Shown: positions 24,001 to 35,935, numbered from the stretch's first letter. The stretch is 64,000 bases of DNA from Laburnicola sp. R22_1 (GCA_014281115.1 JACONQ010000009.1:1116001-1180000); one strand, 5' to 3'. Numbers and translations: made by a program. Notes: generated from the sequence alone by a model not told the origin.

Positions 24001-25326
24001 GAGCGAGATTGCGGAAGCCGTCTCATCGGTGTAAAGTACTTCATCAGCCATGAACGGCTCCATATCGTCGGGCAATTGGAAATCATCCTCGTCGTCCTCG
24101 TCGTTACCATAACCGAAAACCTCTTCTTCGTGCGGAACGGTGAGATTCTTTGGCGCCACTGCTCGCAGCGAGATAGGATTGATGATAGGGTCGAAATAGA
24201 AGGCCGGTAAGCCAGGGTTGTCGCCACTGCGAACGTATACAACTTGGGGGTACGAGTACCATGCGAGCTTGACAGATCGCGGAAGAGAATTATAAAGGAA
24301 TGGGAATGATACCCGATATTCGGTTCGGATCGGAGAACGGAAGATGATGCGGTCGATAGCGTTGAATTCGCCAAAATCCTCGTCGTTCGGGTCGATATCT
24401 TTATACAGTGGCTCGAAGCGGGGTCCCCCTGGAATTGCTACATTGAGAGCCTTTGCCGTCAAGAAACTGTCCAGGTCGAACATATGGAAATAGTTCTTGT
24501 CAACCAAATCGCTCAGCAGTTTGTCACTGAGCCGATATAAGGTCGCCATCTGAGGGAGGTCGAGATTCCAACTCTCATAACTCGGTCCGTTCACGTGTGG
24601 CGTGTCGAGAAGCGGTTGATGCTCGTAGAACCAATCGTATACAGGGCTATCCTCCTCTTCGTCGAGCTCCAGCTGAATAGGCTCAAGAGGCTCCACGTCC
24701 TCAATGTTCTCCGAGTATGATAGAGGAGGTTCTTCGTCATCGAACGGCGGAAATCGCATGCGCTTGAAGTGTCGACGATCACTCTTCTCTTTGCGCATGG
24801 CTATCCACATTGCTGCCCATTGCGCGTGGAACACAGGCTCAATCACCCGGGGCACCTCGTTGACCAGGGTCAAACAGCCGTTTGTGTGGTAGAGGACCTT
24901 AACGTCACGCCTACTCTCCCAGGGCATAGGCATGTTTTCTAGAAGCTTCAAAACCGCATGGGGCATGAACTTCAGTGCACCGAGATAGCTTCGCTTGTCG
25001 CTCGTGAATTTCTTCTGCGACACATCGCCAATATCCCTGAAAACTTTGCGCAAGTGCTCTGGGGGCAGATCTGCCTTCTGTGTCTCAACAAATCCAGCTT
25101 TCCGCCGCTCGCCAAACCTCAGGCGCTGCCGTCGCAGCCATTCCTTCTTCTTCTGCGCAAACTTGGCGACTTGTGGGTCGACGGGCGGCCGCAGACCTGG
25201 TGGGCCTGCGGTCCCGGGGGGTCCTGGAGGCGGAGGGGGCGGAGGCGGAGGCGGGTAATCAGAACCTGACGGGCCCCCTGGTGGAGGCGGCGGCGGCGGC
25301 GGGGGAGGGGGTGGTGGGAATGCCAT
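18062..25326 (-). CDS. PRP8: Pre-mRNA-splicing factor 8 (U5 snRNP core), 2374 aa
   Basis: Two exons, 25326-20701 and 20560-18062, both phase 0. The intron (140 nt) has a GC donor (GAG then GCAAGT) and CAG acceptor; splicing restores the invariant run [12 protein letters not shown], while read-through ends in a stop. The N-terminus has two poly-Pro blocks with Gly, then the PRO8NT region, the PROCN region, the RT-like/linker part, the U5 and U6 contact regions, the RNase H-like domain IV (around residues 1800-2040) and the C-terminal Jab1/MPN domain with an acidic-aromatic tail. Prp8 holds U5 and U6 snRNA at the spliceosome active centre and controls Brr2. Length is normal and leaves no room for the intein found in Prp8 of some other fungi. 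Confidence 0.97.
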
Positions 25327-26080
25327 CGGGATGTGTACGACCTTGGACAGGAGGTCTTCTTAGAGTCAGTACCGGGGGATGGAGGCCGATGGACCAAGGT
25401 GGGTAAGGAGGTGATGCGGAGTTGATGTAGATGTTGTGTGAAAGTAGCGTATGAGATGGATGTGATGGATTCTGCAGTGCAAGGAGGCTGGAGGGTCCTT
25501 GCAATTGGATGGCTAACCTTTTGGTCCGACTACACCTTGCGCCGCAGCGGAAGACGAAGTGATGCGCCCGTGTCGCGACTGGAGCCCAGGAGTCGGAACC
25601 TGGAGCTTGCCGGAGGGCGACGAGGGGCGCGCGACAGTCCAAGTCTGCGATAAGGACTGTGCAAGGGGGTATCGAGAAGAGAAGAGACGCGTCGCAAGCA
25701 GAGTGAGACCCCACGCGATGGAGGGACTTGCGATGCAGCAAGTGGCGGTTGACGATATCTTTTCCTGCGCGCGCAGGCCACAGCTTCCTCACGTGAGGCG
25801 CTATTTTTGCTTGGCGCATCACTAGCGCCATTCGCACTGGGCCTAAGCGAGCCGAGCCCACACACTTCCGAACAACGAGAAAAGTTGACTTCGACCGTCG
25901 ACAACAACACCCGCGGTAAGCCTGCTCCAACGACGAATCTGCTACGACTCTCATAACTAATACCATCCCATAGATCAGGTACGATTCTGACGCCGCGCAC
26001 AAGCGCATTTACCAACATCGAAGACCGCTCACACACGTCGCAGTAACTCCTCCGTCTGAATCTCCGGGAATACCATCAAA
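25327..26080. promoter_or_regulatory. Divergent PRP8 / eL34 promoter region
   Basis: Both housekeeping genes start outward from this region. A GTAAGC at about 25915 and a CATAG near 25975, with an ACTAATAC branch-like motif between, suggest an intron in the eL34 5' leader. A long minus frame here is low-complexity and is not accepted as coding. Confidence 0.45.
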
Positions 26081-26660
26081 ATGACGTCCCAGAGACTTAC
26101 CTACGTACGTTTTCCCGCGCAACGGGCCGCCGAGAAGTGCAGTTTTGGGGTTGAGCATTCGGGTGGGATTAGAGACTAACTGTGTGCAGCGCCGAAGGGC
26201 TCCGTACAACACCAAGAGCAACCTTGTTCGCGTGGTAAGTGCATAGATGCGCCAACGTCTAGGTAACATGCTAACAATATCGTAGATCAAGGTTCGTTTT
26301 CTCGAGATATGCAATTGAAGGAAGGATGCTAAACCTGGTCCAGACTCCCGGTGGACAGCTCCGATACCTGCACATCAAGAAGAAGGGCACGGCCCCCAAG
26401 TGCGGTGTAGGTGTATTCTTCGTGCAGCGAAGAACATGTACTGACAGGCTCAGGACTGCGGTACCAAGCTCCCCGGTATTCCTGCGCTCCGTCCCCGCGA
26501 GTACGCCACCATCAGCCGCCCGAAGAAGACCGTCCAGCGTGCCTATGGCGGCTCGCGATGCGCCAGCTGCGTCCAGGACCGCATTGTCCGCGCTTTCTTG
26601 ATTGAGGAGCAGAAGGTCGTGAAGAAGGTGCTCAAGGAGTCGCAGCAGAAGAAGCGCTAA
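26081..26660 (+). CDS. RPL34: 60S ribosomal protein eL34, 114 aa
   Basis: Five exons: 26081-26104, 26190-26234, 26286-26291, 26344-26406 and 26454-26660. All junctions are phase 0. The third exon is six nucleotides, encoding only Ile-Lys, and is needed to join RVIK to TPGGQLRY, the conserved eL34 sequence. The protein has the N-terminal MxxQRLTYRRR start, a CxxC pair (CGDCG and CASC), the RAYGGS motif and the [14 protein letters not shown] helix. It is a structural component of the large ribosomal subunit. Four introns in a 345-nt coding sequence fit the intron richness of fungal ribosomal protein genes. Confidence 0.95.
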
Positions 26661-27419
26661 GGGATGGTGGTCAGGTCGTGATTGAAAACTGGGCATTCGG
26701 TGTTCGTGTGCATGCATTACGGGAACTTGCTGGTTCAGGCGGGCTCTAGGAATTACGATATCAAGGCGATTTCTGCATTACGCTCGGGCGTCCCAGAACA
26801 GGTCGCTGGGTAGAGGAAAACTACCGACGAATTGAGCCTTCCTGCGGTGAATTACAAGTGTTGGTGCCCATTGTGAGACGACAAACATGACGGGATTCTT
26901 CTTTGCAGGTTTCACAATAGAGCGTCATCAATTTTGCATTATCAACGTTGATGTTTGCGGGTGACATGGGCCTTGCCGACCTCGTGTTGCGCTGCGAACC
27001 CTGGAGTGCGCCCGCAAGACCTGGTCTTCCCTTCCCTTCTGAGTGGCGGCGACGGCATGAATTGGCCGGTGGAGTGCTTGCAAACAAGGCGGATCATGGT
27101 GAGAGACAATCATGACAGCGCAACCATCCCGAGGTCGCAGTTCTCCATGTTCGATGAGTCAGGCGGGCGGCTATCGCGAGCTGCTGCTTCTGTCAATCCC
27201 CGGCCTCCTGCATATAGCTACTACCCAAGTACAGGCGTCAGACCTCAATTGCCGACGACATCACATGAGCGACTGTCCAGTGTCCAGTGTTCGCAGCAGC
27301 TCTCCGCATTCCTCTTGCACGCCTGTTACAATCTGGTCTAGCCCAGGCCTGCCCCGCCATTGAATTCTTCCGTCCTCGCTGAACCGAAGCCGCTGCATGC
27401 GATATCGGGCACAACAGCA
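26661..27419. other. Intergenic
   Basis: Includes the 3' region of eL34 and the promoter of the Zn2Cys6 gene. No convincing coding frame on either strand. Confidence 0.4.
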
Positions 27420-29995
27420 ATGTTGTCCATGTCGCCCCAGACACCAGACGGCGCCCACGGGAACCAGCCAATCTCGTATGTCGCGAGCCCGACGAGCGCG
27501 CGCTCCCAGACGTTCAAGCGGCCCGCGTCCAGCGACGACGAGGAAAATGGCGACACGGGCGCGCGCGGCAGCAGGCGCCACACGGTCGTGAAGCGGGCCT
27601 GCAACGAGTGTCGCCAGCAGAAGGTGCGTGCATAGATGCGGCGTCGGCAAGGGACAGCACTCCAGTCTCACCCACGTCCACAGTGTCTGCCCAAGGCGCA
27701 CGGCAAGCTGCTGGTGCAAGACGCCGCTGACTCCTCCCACAGCTCCGATGTAACGTCCAGCAAGACCCATTCGTGAGCTGCAGCCGGTGCCAGAAGCAGG
27801 GCCTCAAATGTGTCATCGAGCCCAACTTCAAGCGCATCGGAAAGCGCACGCGCAACGCAGAGATGGAGCGCGAGATGGAGCAGCTGCGCAGCCGCCTGGC
27901 CATGTACGAAGGCAGGCAGCCGAACCACATGCCCGTGGTCCCCACGCCGCGCCAGATGGCCGACAGTGCTCCCTTTGCGCCCAGCTCCGTCAAGGTGGAT
28001 GAAGACGACGCCTATCTGCAGACGCAGACGCAGCAGGTGGCCGCGACCTCGCTGCTGGACCTGCGCAGCGGATCGCCCATGATGCACTCGCTCGAGAACC
28101 TGCGCCTGCCACCCGCCCAGGTCGCCGAGCTGTTCGCCGAGTTCTTCGACCACTATCACCCGTTCCTGCCCTTCCTCGACCCGCTGCGCACGCCCGAGGA
28201 GGTCCTTTCGAAAGACAACAAGCTGCTCTTTTGGGCCATCATCAGTGTCGCGGCGCGCCACTACAAGCGCGACTCGGGGCTGCTAAACCACCTCAAGGAG
28301 CCGTTGACGGATCTGATATGGAAGACAATTAAGGGGCAGACAAACCACCACGTCGTGAAGGCGCTGTGTCTACTCTGCTACTGGCCGCTCCCCCAGCATC
28401 GGACCGTCATGGACCCCACCTTCATGCTCTGCGGCGTCATGATGCAGATTGCCATGCAGATTGGCCTGCACCAGCCTACCCATCCGCAGGATTTCTCGCG
28501 GACCAAGGTGCGACTGCAGAAAGAGGACATACAGGATAGGTTGCGGACGTGGGCTGTATGCAACATTGTTGCGCAGACGTAAGTCTTGGGATTGCCATGT
28601 ATGAATGGAACTCTGCTCATAATTGACAGCGTGTCGACTGGCCACGGACAGCCATCAATCACCTTGTACGACACTACGTTGGACTTCAAGATGGACGACG
28701 AGGAACACCTACGAACAATGCCCCCTGATCTGTTCGTGCGATTACGGCAAGAGATGGCAGCTAGCCGCATCAATAAGCTGCTGTACTCGACCAACAACAA
28801 CCGGTTTTCGGAAGGAGCAGCTACCACGTACATGAACCTGGAAGCAGATCGTCTCCGAGAAGAGCGGGGAGCATTTGATGGCGTTAACAAAGGTAAGCAC
28901 TATCTCAGTCTATGAGAGGCACGTGAAGGGCCACTCAGTAGCTGTGTTCCTTAGCTATGATATGAACAAGTCGACTCACGAATCAACAGATCTAGAGGAG
29001 CTTCACCACTGCGGTGTCACATTACATCTACATCTATATTCCTTCTTCAATAGAGAAGCCCGCCTCGAGCGCCGGGATGACTTGGTGCAGTTGTATTGGT
29101 CTGCTACTGCGTTTCTCGACCGGGTACTGACCCTTCAACGCGAAGGCCGATTGATCTTTGCCCCGTATCATATTATGCAACTGGCTCTCGCGGCTGGCTT
29201 TGCGCTGTTGAAACTCCTCAACTCGGAGTTTGCGAATCGATTGCCTTCGGAGGGCCGTCAATACGTTCTACAGGCCGTAGAGGCGTTGCGAAAGTCCAAG
29301 GTCGAAACGAACGATTTGCTTGATCGCTTTGCGGAAGTACTGGCACAACTCTGGAAAGAAAGTTCTCGCGGGCGCAGTCTGCATAGCATGTCTCAATCGC
29401 CTGTCGTTAGCAACCCAGGTGTTGCAAACATGTTCAACAGCAATGTTCAAACCCCTCAACAGCAACCAAATCGTCGAAGAGAAAGTTCAGGTAAGTCTAA
29501 ACATTCTTCAAATGTCATTTACCCTCTACAAGTTGCGGTCGGTAATTACACCGGCCGAACTCGCGATTCGTCGTGCATTATCGAACCACTGCTCACGTTG
29601 ATTAACTTTTAGGCCTACTCGAAGACCCTCTCGGATTGATTATTCGCAGCCGCATGAGCATGAGTGTGGTCTTTGACTGCGTCTGGCGTTGGCGCGAATC
29701 CCAGGTCAACGGTGCAGCAGAGCAGCTTGACATGACTGTTCGAGAGAATCCGACGAATCCAGATAGCTCGTCCAACTCAACGCCTCCACCGGGTACTATT
29801 GTGGAAAACCCTGCGCACAGCCTACCGAACTTCAACCCGCATCTCAATACGCTTAGCATGCCACTAGCGCTACCGAACGGTCTGGCAAGTGCCAACAGCT
29901 ACGAGTTCTTTGACTCGGTGAGTTGGATGCTTGAGGCGCAGGATTGGAGTAACCAGTATGGCGGCGGTGTTTTCTCCACCGATTTTGGGACGTAG
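27420..29995 (+). CDS. Zn2Cys6 transcription factor, Leu3/PrtT/War1-like, 728 aa
   Basis: Five exons, 27420-27623, 27743-28578, 28630-28892, 28990-29490 and 29613-29995, phases consistent. The start is the first ATG after an in-frame stop at 27339. Six cysteines at residues 61, 64, 71, 81, 84 and 91 form a C-x2-C-x6-C-x9-C-x2-C-x6-C cluster, interrupted by the first intron after RQQK. The following NFKRIGKRTRNAEMEREMEQL segment, a basic linker into a short coiled coil, is typical of the Leu3/War1/PrtT group. A fungal-specific regulatory domain fills residues about 170-600 and a Ser/Pro/Asn-rich tail follows. It should bind CGG-type sites as a nuclear dimer and regulate amino-acid, protease or weak-acid genes; which of these is not determinable. 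Confidence 0.88.
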
Positions 29996-30710
29996 GAGGC
30001 CCTATCGGTGCAGGACTTGGATCTTCCGCTAAGTCTCCTTGCGATTAACGCTCTGGCTGTCAAGCACAGTAGTCCCTGCGCCCCTTGGACAAGAATCCTC
30101 TTCGGGAAGGGTCATCGCAAGCGACTGATGCGGGATCCAAAGAATTGTCATCCGTAGGTGCTGGGCCTGCTACTGTACTTAAGCTCATTGCTTTTCCTAT
30201 TCTTTCTTCAGGACAGGCTTTTTTATACCCACGACTTAGGCGTTTTCTTTTTTGTATGCCTGTAACTATGGGATACTTTTTTTTAGCGAGGCGTATAGGC
30301 AACTGAGCGGCATCTTGCATTTGTGTATTTCGGTTTCGGTTTGGCATAAGGGCAGGGCAGACGGCATGTAAAAGGCCGGAAGATGCCGACAATTGTTACG
30401 ATTAGTTGGATGAGATGAGAGACGGTAAATATGATGGATATTCGGAGGAAGGTGTTTCGATTTCAGGGTTGATAGGCGAGTGCTTGAGATGTAGGTATGA
30501 AATGTTGGAGGCGATAACACAGCCTGCTTGCCCTTGGTACCTAATCGAAAACTCAAATGCGCGCCTATTTGACTAAACATGGCAGGACATGTGGGTGTGT
30601 ATAATCTTTTCTAACTGTAACCTTCTTTAGTATTTCTTAGCTTAAGTGTAGAGGACGCAGCTAGTAGATGTACGAGCTAAGACAGCGTTAGAAGAGCTAC
30701 GAGGCTAAGC
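29996..30710. other. Intergenic
   Basis: 3' region of the regulator gene followed by AT-richer DNA. T runs near 30215 and 30270. No supported gene. Confidence 0.4.
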
Positions 30711-30866
30711 ATGAGCAAGCGGTTCTCAAACACCTTCGTCAACCCGTCCAGCGTGGGCCCGCCGAGGCCGATTAGTGGCGGGTATAATATGATGAGTGAG
30801 GAGGGGTTTACGTTTTCGCTGTGGAAGAGGGAGAGGAGGGCGGGGAGTGCGAGTTTTTTGAAGTAG
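30711..30866 (+). CDS. Possible small protein, 51 aa
   Basis: A short ATG-to-stop frame whose peptide is compositionally protein-like: SKRFSNTFVNPSSV, then PPRPISGGYN, an EEGFTFSLWKRERR helix-like stretch and a basic end. It has no known domain. It could equally be one exon of a longer gene, though no clear upstream partner exon was found. Codon bias and the mixed composition are the only evidence. Confidence 0.35.
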   Translation: MSKRFSNTFVNPSSVGPPRPISGGYNMMSEEGFTFSLWKRERRAGSASFLK

Positions 30867-31180
30867 TGGGGGTTGGATAGGGGCTTAGGTGGTGGTTGTG
30901 GGGTTCTTCTGGTGGTATATTGTTTGTTGGGTGTGTTATGTTTATGTTTAGAGGTTTGTTATCTTGTTAGTTTGGTTGTCGAGTTAGCATCTTCTCACGT
31001 TGGCAGGAGTGGATAGGTCTGCCGTACTTGACCAAACATGAACAGTCACCCACAGCAGGAAGGGAGGTCCCTCTCTGCATCTAAGCACGAACAAATCCCA
31101 CGCCCCACCAGTCATTACACATCGACACTCAACGTCTCCCGCTATCGCCAACCCACATCCTCTCCCCCCAACGTCTAGCC
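30867..31180. other. Intergenic, promoter of the membrane-protein gene
   Basis: T/G-rich first half, C-rich pyrimidine tract just before the ATG at 31181, the usual layout of a fungal core promoter and leader. No gene seen. Confidence 0.4.
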
Positions 31181-32376
31181 ATGCGTGCCTCTCTCCGAAA
31201 GCGCTACCCCCTCGCGACCCGCCTCGAAACTCTCATCCTCACCTACAGCCTACAACTCATCACCGCGCTGCTCGCCCTCCCCATGCTCATCTGGCACATC
31301 TCGAGCACGCACATCATTGACGACTATGGCATGCCGGCCGATTGGACGGAAGCTTTCATGGCGAACCAGTTCAGCGGCGGCAGGGGAGCTCTCTGGGGGT
31401 TATTATTTGCAGTGGCATGTTTCGTTTTGAAGAGGCGGAGCCGACAGCATCGGGAGTGATGAGCGCTGACAAGAACACAGGTCCCGTTCGATTGCGTGCA
31501 TGCGCTCCTTGCACTGGACTACTACCACGGCTGTCGGTACGAAAGAGGGCACGATAGAACGGCGCACAAGGCACAAAGTCCCACACCACCTCGCCGCACA
31601 TCTTCATCACCAACACCATCCCCATCCACCCACAGCCCCCCCTCCATCTCACCCCCCATCCCCACGCACCCCCCAGCAACACCCCACCCCCTCCTCACGC
31701 CCTCCCACTTCCTTCCCCAACCCCTCCCAACCCTCCTCCTAACCCTCTACGACCTCCTCCTCCTCGCCCTCCTCACCACCCACCTAACCCTCTTCTTCTC
31801 CCTCCTCACCACAAACTGGAATGCCTGCAGGTCCTACGTCCCCTTCTCCACCGCGCCGGACTTCCTCGACTCTCAGAAGATCAACATGACGGTGCGCGCC
31901 CGCTGCCGGCGCATCAACGAGGATATGTATGTCTCGGGGGGGGTTGATGCGGTGCTTTGTGCGGTGCTTGCGGGGCTGCATGCGTGGCATTTGGGGTTTA
32001 GGGCGTGGGAGGTTTGGGGGTGGGGATGGAAAAGTCAGGTGCGTGGTGCGCGGGGGGATGGGAGTGTGAAGAGTGGGAACGGGAGGGAGGTTTCGAATGT
32101 GGATGACAGGTTTCGAATGTGGATGGCAGTATTGACGAGGAGCAGGAGACGCAGGGTGGGATGGGTCGACGCGCATCTGCGTTGGAAAAGGATACGGATA
32201 TTCGTTCTCTGGAGGCGGGCAGACGGTGTACGAGGCGGGTGTGCGAGTGGAAGGCGGAGAGGGAGAGGCGCGTGAGGGACCTCGGCGCTGCGGTGAGGGA
32301 TAGGACTGCGGAGGTGGAGATGTCGTTTGTGAATTCGAAGTGGAGTGAGGTATTGCTTGAGTGTCTTTTGCCTTGA
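31181..32376 (+). CDS. Hypothetical multi-pass membrane protein, about 351 aa
   Basis: Best model: exons 31181-31411, 31481-32038 and 32110-32376, all phase 0. The last intron is well supported; the first donor (GTGGCA) is weak and a nearby GTTTTG is an alternative. Hydrophobic segments lie at residues about 17-38, 67-90, 135-165 and 200-220, suggesting four membrane passes, with a very Pro/His-rich loop between the second and third. The last exon is charged and helical (a predicted cytosolic coiled region). The genes on either side are unrelated in role. No family recognised. Confidence 0.6.
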
Positions 32377-32823
32377 GAGAGAGAGGCGGCCGGGGGTCAT
32401 GGAATGCATATTGATATGCGTATTGCTGGTCAGGAGAGGTGGGATGGGAATTATTCAAATTGGATTACTTCTGCTAGTAAATGGTAAACGATTAGGATGG
32501 AACAGCTCAAATGGTTAGTTACACTTTGCGCAGAACCTTCTTGAGCAAGATGCATGGGTAAGTGATGTATAGAACTCAACGGACTCCGACACAGCGATAT
32601 ACTGCAAAGGCAAAGGGTTTGCGAAGTCAAATTCATTTGATTTGATAATGCTTAAGCAGTAAGGAATAGTCTTAAGTCGTGTACCGAACGTACGCGACGT
32701 CTTCTACTAGAAGAGTCTTAGTATCCACAAAGACAAGAGGTATATAACGCGAAGTTTGTTCCGCCCCAAAAACGCCCAAAAAAAGCCCAAAATGCAAATC
32801 CAGTAAAAGTCGATGCGAGTCTC
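32377..32823. other. Convergent 3' intergenic region
   Basis: Lies between the stop codons of the membrane-protein gene and of the alkaline phosphatase. AT-richer than the genes; no coding signal. Confidence 0.4.
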
Positions 32824-34656
32824 TCAATGTCTGCAACCACACTCCTGCCCATGCACAACACCTCTCTTCTTAAAGTCCCCACCATAATCCGCCAAATGCG
32901 TCTGTCCATCCAATCGCGTCCCCTTCTTAGGCACCTTGCCCATCCATCCGACCTCTTTCCCATCCGCATCCAGCATCTTCAATTCTTTGCCCTTCTTCTT
33001 CAGTTCCTTCGTCACAGCCTGGACATTCACACCTAGATACTTTGCCAAGAAATCACCAACTTCGGTGTTCTCGTGGTTTCCTACAAGCGGCGACGCTGCC
33101 TTCGGGTCTGAAGAGTAAATGTTCACGTCGGCTGCGGAGTGGCCGTGGGTCGACCAGCCCGACTGGGAGCGCCGCGAGATCATATCGGCGTACTGGTAGA
33201 GCGCTGACTCGGGATGTTTGGCCAGGTTGGAAACTTCTTTCGAGCTGTAGTCTTGAATGCCGAGTCCGCCGGCGATGGAGTCCTTTATGAAAGTTGCTTT
33301 CGCGTCATCGGAGGGATGGTGGGAGAGGAATTTGTTGTATTCGTAAGCGAGGCGTTCGGCAGAGTGGGTCGTGTTCGCGAATGCGCCAGGATACCAAACA
33401 TATTCTGGGTAAGTCGAATGCAGTTCTGTATAGGGTTAGCAAAAAGGTCAGATAGTGAGGAGGCTCCACATACGGCGGGCGACAGCAAGACCACCAGTCT
33501 CGTGGTCGGACGTAGACACCATGACACCTTCGGTCGGATCTTTCCTGAGAAATTCGAGCACACTAGTCATGGCCTTGTCGTATGCGAGCACCTCGTGGAC
33601 CTGGGCTGCCGGGTCGTTGTGATGGCCAGCGTGGTCAATACGAGATCCCTCAATCATGAGGAAGAAGCCCTTATCGCTGTCTCTGGTCGCTTCGCTGAGT
33701 GCCGTAAGGGCAACTTCTGTCATCTCGTGGAGAGAAGGGTATTTGTCGCTCTCGTTCCGGCGGTCGATCTCGTACGGGATGTCGGTCTCGGCGAAGAGTC
33801 CAAGCATGGGGAAGTCAAGGCCACCGCCGCCCTTCAAATTGTCGAAACCGTTGCGGTCCTGGACGTACGAGAAGCCGTTCTTCTCCGCCAGATCCACAAT
33901 GTCCTTGTTGTCCCCTCTGCACGACTTCTCGGCTGATTTGGGCAGGAAGTGGCAACGCCCACCGCCGAACATCAAGTCCACAACGCGACCCAAGGGATAG
34001 TCTCCGACCAGCTGCTCCGCAATGCGATCCTCCTCGGAGCGCTGGTGGACATGAGCAGCGAAGCACGCCGGCGTCGCATCCGTGATCCTCGTCGTCACCA
34101 CCAGGCCCGTCATGTAGCCGGCCTTCTTCGCCGCCTCCAGCACGGTGCCGCACGGCTCATGGTCCGGCGTCACCGAGATGGCTCCGTTGTAGCTCTTCGT
34201 GGCACAGGAAAAGGCCGTCGCACCAGCGGCCGAGTCGGTGATCAGGGAAGAGCTCGACCTCGTGCGCGACTGGCCAATCAGGTGCTGATCGATGACCAGC
34301 TGCTCGCTGAAGGGTGCGCCGTTCTGGAACTGCATGAAGCTTCTCGTCAGACTCAGGCTCGTCGGGCCCATGCCGTCCGACACCATGAAAATCAGGTTGC
34401 GCTTGCCGCTCGGGATGGCGGGGCTGTGTCTCGCATCCTGCGACTTCTGGTAGACGACGGCGAGGATGATGACGAGGGCCGTGGCGACGACGGCCCACAC
34501 GAAGAGACCGACTTGTCGCCAGAATGCCCACGGCCGTCCGTTCCTGCCGGGTCTGGTCGGACGGCCCGTGAGGAGGGCGTCTTCCTCGGCGACGTCGCCG
34601 TCGTTGGAGATCTCGGACGAGTTGCGGCTGGCGAGGAGGGGCCGGTCGCCGGCCAT
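32824..34656 (-). CDS. PHO8: Vacuolar-type alkaline phosphatase, 594 aa
   Basis: Two exons, 34656-33474 and 33425-32824, with a 48-nt phase-1 intron. The N-terminus has no cleavable signal; a single hydrophobic segment at residues about 51-69 gives a type II membrane anchor, as in yeast Pho8. Metal and catalytic motifs are intact: SDGMG with Asp94, DSAAGATA with the nucleophile Ser142, EGSRIDHAGH, and HETGG just before the intron. The C-terminal exon holds the STHGHSAADVNIY part with the last zinc-binding His. It hydrolyses phosphate monoesters in the vacuole with two zinc and one magnesium ions. Only about 150 bp separates its start from the end of the upstream remnant. Confidence 0.93.
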
Positions 34657-34803
34657 GGTGGCAGTCGGAGAGCTGCGGTGCTCTTGGGGCGCGACAAAGG
34701 TGCAGAGAAAAGCACCAGGAAAGACCAAAGAGCTCTTATTCCAGTGGTCTAATAAGGCGCGTCGTGATGATAGACTAGATCGGATGGGGCTTAGCGTGTG
34801 TCG

Positions 34804-35935
34804 TCAGCTGCTCCTACAGCCTCCTGACACAAATCTACCCTCTGGCCGTCCGCCGACAAAAATCTCAGCCGCCGTGTCCATATCTTCAGCGCTGAGATCC
34901 GCCTTCGCTCCTAGCGTACTATTCACTCTGCGCAACAACGCCTCAGACAAACGAGGTGTCTTTTCTCCGGCGTGGACATCGCTGAACGCCATTGACATGT
35001 CCATTGTTACACCCCATACAATCACTAGCGCGTGGATGAATAGCCGGCGGTGCTTGTTGAGTGGTAGTGTTGAGGCGTAATCGGCACACATGAGAATGTT
35101 CTTCGCGAGGCGGGACATCTCGTTGGCCCTTGGGCTGAGATCTGGTAAGGAGGAAACGCCTAGGTCGAGACCTAGAAAGTCGGCTTGTATGTCGTGTGCC
35201 CTGGCTAGGTTGTTGAGACGGTGTTTTAATCCGAGCAGGGAGAGACGGGTTTGCCAGTAATATGCCAATGCTTCGAAGTCGTCGACGGAAGAAAATTCCA
35301 GACTTTGCAGGAAATGTGAGGTCCCGGGAGTATCCCTGGAACAGCGAACGCTGATGTTCCACAGTACTCGCGCTTGATCATCCCGCAGCCTAAGGAGTTC
35401 ACTCGAAAGCCCTCGCGCATCTACCAGTAACTCAAACTGTGTCGATGATCGGCCTCGCAACTCACGGAGCATCCCCACAAGCCTCGGAATCCTCACAAAA
35501 AGCTCACTCCCAACCCCCTTAAGCACCCCACGATCGCCCTCCTCATCACATACCCCCTCGCCACCCCCTCAAAAGGCGACTTCCTCCCCCCACACACGCC
35601 AAAACCGCCGAATCACAAGCATGAAAGTCAAAAATCTCCCTCGCAAGCCTCGTAACCGGATACCCCTCCCTCCTCGCCGCCAATATCGCCGCCAACCCCT
35701 CAACATGCGGCCGCGCAGGAATATGGCAAGGATGCCTCCTGATAACGCCCTCGAACGGCGTCAGCAGCGCCGTCGCAGCGAGCACGTCGTCGTCCGGGCC
35801 TCGACCGTCGGCGTGGGACGACTGCGCGATGGTGGCTTGCACGGCGTGCAGGGCGAGCGCTAGCGCTTGGTAGCAGTCGGAGGGAGTGAGTTTTGGGACT
35901 CTGCAGGCGTAGGCGCAGGCGAACAGTGTCCCCAA
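34804..35935 (-). pseudogene. 5'-truncated, frameshifted protein remnant
   Basis: Two protein-like blocks lie on the minus strand in different frames: 35935-35546, with a LTPSDCYQALALALHAVQAT helix and a REIFDFHACDSAVLACV segment, and 35526-34804, with GVGSELFVRIPRLVGMLREL and further helices. A short third-frame stretch (SPFEGVARGYV) bridges them, so at least two one-base frame changes occur, near 35560-35590 and 35515-35530, next to G runs. The helical style and a middle region like fungal transcription-factor regulatory domains suggest a regulator that has lost its DNA-binding end; no Zn2Cys6 motif is found upstream, where the sequence changes character near 35940. The assignment is tentative, and sequencing errors at homopolymers could explain the frame changes. 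Confidence 0.5.

Noticed and set aside
25259..26008. 249-codon minus-strand frame upstream of PRP8
   Set aside because: No family signal, overlaps the PRP8 start in another frame and the divergent promoter.
28875..29612. Read-through frame of 245 codons in the Zn2Cys6 gene
   Set aside because: It spans two introns with good splice sites; conserved sequence resumes only after splicing.
31784..32458. 224-codon Pro-rich minus-strand frame
   Set aside because: Antisense of the membrane-protein gene, whose splice sites and hydrophobic segments are more convincing.
33949..34752. 267-codon plus-strand frame
   Set aside because: Antisense of the alkaline phosphatase with Arg/Gly-rich shadow composition.
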